A DNA stretch of 64,000 bases from Streptomyces sp. HUAS MG91 (GTDB lineage: Bacteria; Actinomycetota; Actinomycetes; Streptomycetales; Streptomycetaceae): the NCBI RefSeq assembly GCF_040529335.1, contig NZ_CP159534.1:5766001-5830000 (forward strand), given 5' to 3'. The position numbers were made by a program, and so were the translations under genes. How positions within the stretch are numbered: position 1 is the stretch's first letter; each line of letters begins with the position of its first letter. Under the pieces are notes generated by a model that saw only the letters and a program-made list of their open reading frames with translations, was not told the DNA's origin and did not search any database. Positions 58,221-64,000 of the stretch are shown here, piece after piece.

Positions 58221-60842
58221 GTGAAGGCCATCCGTCGATTCACCGTACGTCCGGTCCTGCCCGAACCCCTCGCTCCCTTGCACGAGTTGGCCCGCAACCT
58301 GCGCTGGTCCTGGCATCCGGGAACCCGCGATCTGTTCGCCCTGGTCGATCCGGCGCGCTGGGCCGCGTCCGACGGCGACCCCATGCGGCTGCTCGGTGAC
58401 GTGCCGCCCTCGCGGCTCGCCCGGCTCGCCTCCGACGAGGCCTTCCTGGCCCGGCTGAGCGAGGTCGCCGACGATCTGCGCGGCTATCTCCAGGACGACC
58501 GCTGGTACCAGAGCAGCAGCGGCGGCCCGGCGCGGCTGCCGTCCTGCATCGCCTATTTCTCGCCGGAGTTCGGCATCACCGCCGCGCTGCCGCAGTACTC
58601 GGGCGGTCTCGGCATCCTCGCCGGTGACCACCTCAAGGCCGCGAGCGACCTCGGGGTCCCGCTCGTCGGCGTAGGACTGCTCTACCGGCACGGGTACTTC
58701 CGGCAGTCGCTGTCCCGGGACGGCTGGCAGCAGGAGACCTATCCGGTCACCGACCCCAACGAGCTGCCGCTGTCCCTGCTGCGCGAGCCCGACGGCACCC
58801 CCGCGCACATCAGCCTCGCCCTGCCCGGCGGGCGCAGTCTGCTGGCGCGGATCTGGCAGGCCCAGGTCGGGCGCGTGCCGCTGCTCCTGCTCGACTCCGA
58901 CGTGGAGCAGAACGACGTCCACGAACGCGAGGTGACCGACCGGCTCTACGGCGGCGGCAGCGAGCACCGGCTCCTCCAGGAGATGCTGCTCGGCATCGGC
59001 GGGGTGCGCGCGGTGCGCACGTACTGCCGGCTGACCGGGCACGCGCCGCCCGAGGTCTTCCACACCAACGAGGGCCACGCGGGCTTCCTCGGCGTGGAGC
59101 GCATCGCCGAACTCGCCTCCGAGGGGCTCGACTTCGACGCCGCGACCGAGGCGGTGCGGGCCGGCACCGTCTTCACCACGCACACCCCGGTCCCGGCCGG
59201 CATCGACCGCTTCGACCGCGAGCTCGTCGCCCGGCACTTCGGCGACGGCGCCGAACTCCCCGCGGTCGACGTGGAACGCATCCTCGGCCTCGGCATGGAG
59301 ACCTACCCGGGCGGCGACCCGAACGTCTTCAACATGGCCGTGATGGGGCTCCGGCTCGCCCAGCGCGCCAACGGCGTCTCGACGCTGCACGGCCATGTCA
59401 GCCGGGAGATGTTCTCCGGGCTGTGGCCGGGCTTCGACCCGGAGGAGGTCCCGATCACCTCGGTGACGAACGGGGTGCACGCCCCGACCTGGGTCGCCCC
59501 CGAGGTCTTCCGGCTCGGCGCCCGCCAGATCGGCGAGCGGCGCACCGAGGACGCCCTGTCGGTCGGCGGCTCCGACCGCTGGGACGCCGTCGGCGACATC
59601 GCGGACCGGGACATCTGGGAGCTGCGCAGGTCGCTGCGGTCCCAGCTGGTGGACGAGGTGCGCGAACGGCTCGCCGCGTCCTGGCGGCAGCGCGGCGCCG
59701 GTTCGGCCGAACTCGGCTGGATCGACGGCGTCCTCGACCCGGACGTCCTCACCATCGGGTTCGCGCGCCGCGTCCCCTCGTACAAGCGGCTCACCCTGAT
59801 GCTGCGCGACCCGGACCGGCTGATGCGGCTGCTCCTCGACGAGGAACGCCCCGTCCAGATCGTCGTCGCGGGCAAGGCGCACCCGGCCGACGACGGCGGC
59901 AAACGCCTTGTCCAGGAACTGGTCCGGTTCACCGACGACCCGCGCGTGCGGCACCGCATCGTGTTCCTGCCCGACTACGGCATGGCGATGGCGCAGAAGC
60001 TCTACCCCGGCTGCGACATCTGGCTCAACAACCCGCTGCGTCCCCTGGAGGCGTGCGGGACCTCCGGCATGAAGGCGGCGCTGAACGGCTGCCTCAACCT
60101 CTCGGTCCTGGACGGCTGGTGGGACGAGTGGTTCGAGCCGGACTTCGGCTGGGCGATCCCCACCGCCGACGGCACCGCCACCGACGAGCACCGCCGCGAC
60201 GAGCTGGAGGCGAACGCCCTCTACGAGCTCCTGGAGAACCGGGTGGCCCCCCGCTTCTACGAGCGCGGCCCCGAGGACCTGCCCGACCGCTGGATCGAGA
60301 TGGTCCGCCAGACCCTCACCCACCTCGGCCCCAAGGTGCTGGCGGGCCGCATGGTCCGCGAGTACGTGGAGAAGCTGTACGCGCCCGCCGCCCGCGCCGA
60401 CCGGGCGCTCACCCCGGCCGCGGCCCGGGAGCTGGCCGCCTGGAAGTCCCGGGTCCGCGCCGCCTGGCCGCACGTCGCCGTCGACCATGTGGAGGCGTCG
60501 ACGACCTCGGCCGAACTGGGCGCCACCCTCGCGCTCCACGTCCGCGTCGCCCTCGGCGACCTCGGGCCCGACGATGTCGAGGTGCAGGTCGTCGCCGGCT
60601 GCGTCGACGCAGAGGACAGCATCGCGGAGGCGGCGACCGCGCCGCTGAAGCCGGTCGCGGGCCCGGACGACGACGGCCGCTGGTCCTACGAGGGACCCCT
60701 CTCCCTCGACCGCACCGGCCCCTACGGCTACACGGTCCGTATCCTCCCGGTCCACCGCCTCCTCGCCGCGCCGGCGGAGACGGGCCTGGTGACGGTGCCG
60801 TCGCAGGCGCTGGGTGAGGGGGCCGGGGTGCTGATGCGCTGA
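58221..60842 (+). CDS. glgP: Alpha-glucan phosphorylase
   Basis: This 873-residue GT35 enzyme of the longer actinobacterial (maltodextrin phosphorylase-like, DUF3417-containing) type releases glucose 1-phosphate from alpha-1,4-glucans. It has an N-terminal DUF3417 segment (about 10-115), YFSPEFGITAALPQYSGGLG, and the pyridoxal-phosphate lysine Lys618 (TSGMKAALNG). GTG at 58221 follows GAGGTGATCAC. It is the degradative partner of the GlgE/GlgB synthetic branch nearby and ends at a bidirectional terminator. Confidence 0.95.
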   Translation: MKAIRRFTVRPVLPEPLAPLHELARNLRWSWHPGTRDLFALVDPARWAASDGDPMRLLGDVPPSRLARLASDEAFLARLSEVADDLRGYLQDDRWYQSSSGGPARLPSCIAYFSPEFGITAALPQYSGGLGILAGDHLKAASDLGVPLVGVGLLYRHGYFRQSLSRDGWQQETYPVTDPNELPLSLLREPDGTPAHISLALPGGRSLLARIWQAQVGRVPLLLLDSDVEQNDVHEREVTDRLYGGGSEHRLLQEMLLGIGGVRAVRTYCRLTGHAPPEVFHTNEGHAGFLGVERIAELASEGLDFDAATEAVRAGTVFTTHTPVPAGIDRFDRELVARHFGDGAELPAVDVERILGLGMETYPGGDPNVFNMAVMGLRLAQRANGVSTLHGHVSREMFSGLWPGFDPEEVPITSVTNGVHAPTWVAPEVFRLGARQIGERRTEDALSVGGSDRWDAVGDIADRDIWELRRSLRSQLVDEVRERLAASWRQRGAGSAELGWIDGVLDPDVLTIGFARRVPSYKRLTLMLRDPDRLMRLLLDEERPVQIVVAGKAHPADDGGKRLVQELVRFTDDPRVRHRIVFLPDYGMAMAQKLYPGCDIWLNNPLRPLEACGTSGMKAALNGCLNLSVLDGWWDEWFEPDFGWAIPTADGTATDEHRRDELEANALYELLENRVAPRFYERGPEDLPDRWIEMVRQTLTHLGPKVLAGRMVREYVEKLYAPAARADRALTPAAARELAAWKSRVRAAWPHVAVDHVEASTTSAELGATLALHVRVALGDLGPDDVEVQVVAGCVDAEDSIAEAATAPLKPVAGPDDDGRWSYEGPLSLDRTGPYGYTVRILPVHRLLAAPAETGLVTVPSQALGEGAGVLMR

Positions 60843-60852
60843 GGACACGAGT

Positions 60853-60882
60853 GAGGGGCGGCACCTTCCGGTGCCGCCCCTC
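60853..60882. terminator. Bidirectional terminator between glgP and the M4 peptidase
   Basis: GAGGGGCGGCACC and GGTGCCGCCCCTC form a perfect 13-bp stem with a TTCC loop between convergent genes. Confidence 0.9.
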
Positions 60883-60901
60883 GACCGTTACCGCCAGGGC
60901 T

Positions 60902-62467
60902 CTACTTGACGTTCACGCCCGCCCAGGCCGCGTCCACGGCCTTGTACTCGGCCGAGTCCGCGCCGTACAGGTCCTTCGCCGCGCTCAGCGTGCCGGTGCG
61001 CGCCGCCGCGTAGTTGGTGCTCGACGTGAAGTACGTCGTCAGCGCCTTGAACCAGATCTGCTCGGCCTTGTCGCGGCCGATGCCGGTGACCGTCGAGCCG
61101 TCGGAGGTCGGCGAGTCGTAGTCGACGCCGTTGATCGTCTTCTTGCCGCTGCCCTCGCTGAGCAGGTAGAAGAAGTGGTTCGCGATGCCGGACGAGTAGT
61201 GCACGTCGACGTTGCCCGCGCCGGACTTCCAGGCGTCGAGCGAGGCGCCGTCCTTGCTGGGCTTGTCCATGTAGCGCAGCGGGGAGCCGTCGCCGTTGAT
61301 GTCGATCTTCTCGCCGATGAGGTAGTCGCCGACGTCCTCGCTGTTGTTCGCGTAGAACTCCACCGAGGTGCCGAAGATGTCGGACGTGGCCTCGTTCAGG
61401 CCGCCGGACTCACCGCTGTAGATCAGGCCGGCGGTGGCCGCGGTGACGCCGTGGCTCATCTCGTGCGCGGCCACGTCGAGGGCGGTGAGCGGGTTCTTGT
61501 TGCCCTCGCCGTCGCCGTACGTCATGCAGAAGCAGCTGTCGTCCCAGAACGCGTTGACGTACGCGTTGCCGTAGTGGACGCGGGAGTAGGCGCCCTTGCC
61601 GTCGCCGTTGATGCCGCTGCGGCCGAAGACTTCCTTGTAGTAGTCCCAGGTCTCCTGGGCACCGTAGGCCGCGTCGACACCGGCCGTCGCCGGGTCGTTG
61701 ACCGTGCCGTCGCCCCACTTGTCGTCGGCGTCGGTGAACAGCGTGCCCTTGCCGGACGAGCCGTTCTTCAGGTCGTACGTGGAGTGCCCGCCGCGGGTGC
61801 CGTCCGTCAGCGCGTACGACGAGCCCGACTGGGTCGTGCCGATCTCGACGCTGCCGCTGTACTCGGACTCGCCGGTACCGGTCTTGATCTCGTCGAACTG
61901 GGTGATCTTCTTGCCGGACGCGGCGTCCGTGACCACGTGCAGCCGGCTCGGCGTGCCGTCCTTCTTGGTGGACTTCACGACCTTCTCGTACGCGAGTCTG
62001 GGCGTGCCGGTCGCCGCCCAGACGATCCTCCGGGCGCCGGACGGGGCCGCCGAGAGCGAGGCGCCGGTGGTCGCCACGTCAATCGACTTCGACGTCGCCC
62101 TGGTCACGCCCTCGCGCTTGCCGGACTTCGACTCGTGGACGACGAGGTCGCCGCCGAGGACCGGGAGGCCGTCGTAGGTGCGCTCGTAGCGGGTGTGCGT
62201 GGCGCCGTCGCGGTCCTTGACCACGTCACGGACGACCAGCTTCTCCTTCGAGCCGAGCTTCAGCTCCTTGGCCGTGTCGGCGGTCTGCGCGCTCGCGTCC
62301 TTGATCAGGTCGGCCCGGGCGTTCGCGCTGAGAGCCAGTGGGGTGGCTCCGGGCGCGGAGGTCTGGGCGGCGGCGCCGGTGGCGGTGAACGTCCCGGCGA
62401 GCAGGGCGCCGGCGGCGACGGCCGTGGCGATGGACAGAGTGGTGCGACGGGATATGTGGGGAGTCAC
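60902..62467 (-). CDS. Secreted M4 family metallopeptidase (thermolysin-like)
   Basis: This 521-residue enzyme has a signal peptide (about 1-34, ending GAAAQ), an FTP/PepSY-type propeptide (about 40-185) and a peptidase domain. The zinc motif is His335-Glu336...His339 (HEMSH), with the third ligand in GGLNEATSD. His in VDVHYSSGIANHFFY is the transition-state ligand region. GTG at 62467 follows GAGGAGC. It lies beside a second M4 gene, probably by tandem duplication. Confidence 0.94.
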   Translation of the reverse strand: MTPHISRRTTLSIATAVAAGALLAGTFTATGAAAQTSAPGATPLALSANARADLIKDASAQTADTAKELKLGSKEKLVVRDVVKDRDGATHTRYERTYDGLPVLGGDLVVHESKSGKREGVTRATSKSIDVATTGASLSAAPSGARRIVWAATGTPRLAYEKVVKSTKKDGTPSRLHVVTDAASGKKITQFDEIKTGTGESEYSGSVEIGTTQSGSSYALTDGTRGGHSTYDLKNGSSGKGTLFTDADDKWGDGTVNDPATAGVDAAYGAQETWDYYKEVFGRSGINGDGKGAYSRVHYGNAYVNAFWDDSCFCMTYGDGEGNKNPLTALDVAAHEMSHGVTAATAGLIYSGESGGLNEATSDIFGTSVEFYANNSEDVGDYLIGEKIDINGDGSPLRYMDKPSKDGASLDAWKSGAGNVDVHYSSGIANHFFYLLSEGSGKKTINGVDYDSPTSDGSTVTGIGRDKAEQIWFKALTTYFTSSTNYAAARTGTLSAAKDLYGADSAEYKAVDAAWAGVNVK

Positions 62468-62634
62468 GAAGAAAGCTCCTCGAGTGAAGTGGGGGGATGA
62501 GCTTTGCCGTGCGGGTGGTGCGGGGATGACTCTGACAGTTGAGTACTGCACGTGTCATGTACGCGATCGCAGGTTGGCCGGAATTCGTCCGTTGAGCGAT
62601 AACTGACGTACGGATTGCGAACACAACATGAACA

Positions 62635-62676
62635 GGCGCGCCGCACCGGGGAGTTGAACCTCCGGTACGACGCGCC
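62635..62676. terminator. Terminator between the two M4 peptidase genes
   Basis: A 15-bp stem (62635-62649 with 62662-62676) allowing two G-U pairs, with a 12-nt loop, lies just after the stop of the right-hand M4 gene. Confidence 0.7.
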
Positions 62677-62694
62677 CAGCTGGTGCGGTGGTGC

Positions 62695-64000
62695 TTACGG
62701 GAACGTCAGCTTGAAGCTGTTGATGTAACCCGTGTCCTGCGCGCCGAGGTCCTGGACCTTCAGCTTCCAGACGCCGTTCGCGGTCTCCGTGGAGGCGTTG
62801 ACCGTGTAGGTGGCCTGAATGTTGGGGGTCGGGTCGTAGACCGACGAGTGCAGCCGGTACGCCTTCCCGCTCGGGCCGATCAGGTCGACCTGGAGGTCAC
62901 CGCTCCAGGTGTGCACGATGTCCACGCCCACCGAGAGGTTCGTCGGCGCGTTGCCGGTGACGCCGGAGACGGTCACGGACGAGGTCACCGCGGCACCCGG
63001 GTAGTCCGGCACGGTCACGTCGGTGTCGTTGGTGAACGTCTTGCCGCCGGGGTTGCCGCCGCCGCCGGAGCGGGCGCCCACGTTGATCGCGGCGAACGCG
63101 TCCTGGACCGCCTTGTACTCGGCCGACGTCGTCCCGTACAGCTCACCGGCCGCCGCCAGCGCGCCGGTGCGGGCACCCGCGTAGTTGGTCGTCGAGGTGA
63201 ACTTGGTGGTCAGCGCCTTGAACCAGATCAGCGCGGCCTTGTCGCGGCCGATGCCGGTGACGGGCAGGCCGTCGGAGGTCGGCGAGTTGTAGGTGACCCC
63301 GTTGACGGTCTTCGTCCCGCTGCCCTCGCTGAGCAGGTAGAAGAAGTGGTTGGCCGGGCCGGACGAGTAGTGCACGTCGACCGAGCCGATGCCCGAGTAC
63401 CAGGAGTCCTTGGACGCGCCGTCCTTGCTCGGCTTGTCCATGTAGCGCAGCGGGGTGCCGTCGCCGTTGATGTTGATCTTCTCGCCGACGAGGTAGTCGC
63501 CGAGGTCCGAGGAGTTGCCGGCGTAGAACTCGACGGCCGCCGCGAAGATGTCGGAGGTCGCCTCGTTCAGGCCGCCGGACTCACCGCTGTAGTTCAGCCC
63601 CGCGGTGTTGGAGGTGACGCCGTGCGTCATCTCGTGCGCGGCCACGTCGATCGACGTCAGCGGGTGGGTGTTGCTGGTGCCGTCGCCGTACGTCATGCAG
63701 AAGCAGCTGTCGTCCCAGAACGCGTTGACGTACGCGTTGCCGTAGTGGACCCGGCTGTACGCGCCGACGCCGTCGCCGCGGATGCCCGTCCTGCCCTGGA
63801 CGTTCTTGTAGTAGTCCCAGGTCAGCGCGGCACCGTAGTGCGCGTCGGCCGCGGCCGTCTCGGTGTTGGTCGCGGCGCCGTTGCCCCACACGTCGTCGCT
63901 GCCCGAGTACAGGGTGCCGGTGCCGGACGTGCCGCGGTTCAGGTTGTACGTCTTGTGGCCGCCGCGCCCGGTGTCGTTGAGGGTGTACGTCGAGCCCGAC
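62695..64000 (-). CDS. Secreted M4 family metallopeptidase with C-terminal P domain, partial
   Basis: The reverse-strand frame runs off the right edge, so signal and propeptide lie outside. The visible 434 residues hold the catalytic core (HEMTHG zinc motif, GGLNEATSD, VDVHYSSGPANHFFY). After a Gly-rich linker (RSGGGGNPGGK) comes a C-terminal proprotein-convertase P-like beta-sandwich with HTWSGDLQVDLIGPSG and ending YINSFKLTF. It is about 80% similar by eye to the neighbouring M4 gene in the core but carries this extra domain. It is the likely duplicate. Confidence 0.92.
   Translation of the reverse strand, partial: SGSTYTLNDTGRGGHKTYNLNRGTSGTGTLYSGSDDVWGNGAATNTETAAADAHYGAALTWDYYKNVQGRTGIRGDGVGAYSRVHYGNAYVNAFWDDSCFCMTYGDGTSNTHPLTSIDVAAHEMTHGVTSNTAGLNYSGESGGLNEATSDIFAAAVEFYAGNSSDLGDYLVGEKININGDGTPLRYMDKPSKDGASKDSWYSGIGSVDVHYSSGPANHFFYLLSEGSGTKTVNGVTYNSPTSDGLPVTGIGRDKAALIWFKALTTKFTSTTNYAGARTGALAAAGELYGTTSAEYKAVQDAFAAINVGARSGGGGNPGGKTFTNDTDVTVPDYPGAAVTSSVTVSGVTGNAPTNLSVGVDIVHTWSGDLQVDLIGPSGKAYRLHSSVYDPTPNIQATYTVNASTETANGVWKLKVQDLGAQDTGYINSFKLTFP

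Noticed and set aside
62634..62677. A GGTTCAACTCC loop that resembles a tRNA T-arm
   Set aside because: No acceptor stem, D-arm or anticodon arm can be drawn around it. It is the loop of a terminator hairpin.

Overview
The window is chromosomal DNA of a Streptomyces or very close relative. GC content is very high, GTG and TTG starts are common, the rRNA operon has no tRNA in its spacer, and the gene orders pyk-ackA-pta-pfkA and glgB-mak-treS-glgE-glgP are ones I know from Streptomyces. No phage, plasmid, insertion sequence, CRISPR array or tRNA gene was seen. Both ends cut genes: a secreted FG-GAP repeat protein on the left and an M4 metallopeptidase on the right.

Layout. Bases 1-6.2 kb: the partial FG-GAP protein, then a 1477-residue secreted polymorphic toxin (signal peptide, long Ala-rich coiled coil, Hint self-cleaving domain, C-terminal RNase A-like toxin) followed 6 bp later by a CdiI-type immunity gene and a strong terminator. 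6.2-11.5 kb: a TetR regulator, a thioredoxin-TPR protein of YbbN/CnoX type, and a three-gene DUF6230/DUF6114/Pro-Ser-rich envelope operon behind a 650-bp palindrome-rich leader. 11.5-17.7 kb: pyruvate kinase, acetate kinase, phosphotransacetylase and divergent 6-phosphofructokinase. 17.7-25.7 kb: an HTH regulator, a sugar ABC importer (two permeases and a binding lipoprotein, no ATPase), and a CitA/CitB-like two-component system divergent from a DctA-type dicarboxylate transporter. 25.7-31.5 kb: a complete rrn operon (16S-23S-5S) with several promoters, processing stem and terminator.

31.5-43.3 kb: a TetR repressor and the MFS efflux pump it probably controls through three adjacent operators; a mycothiol-dependent isomerase-like protein; an AraC/GyrI regulator; a DeoR regulator divergent from overlapping DUF4406 and NUDIX genes; an aldo/keto reductase; a MerR regulator with thioredoxin; a HelD/HelR-type RNA polymerase-associated helicase with a structured leader; and a lipoprotein. 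43.3-60.8 kb: the GlgE alpha-glucan pathway. TreS interconverts trehalose and maltose, maltokinase phosphorylates maltose, GlgE polymerises maltose-1-phosphate, GlgB branches the glucan, and GlgP degrades it. A free-standing maltokinase-cap protein also lies here. A 1144-residue HTH-NACHT ATPase sits on the opposite strand between maltokinase and treS. An S8 subtilase and a small secreted protein lie between glgE and glgP. 60.9-64 kb: two tandem M4 metallopeptidases.

The parts most worth following up are the toxin-immunity pair, the NACHT ATPase inside the GlgE cluster, the histone-H1-like tail of GlgE, the helicase leader, the triple operator of the efflux pump, and a dispersed repeat built on GCAGTTCCCCGCGCCCCT.
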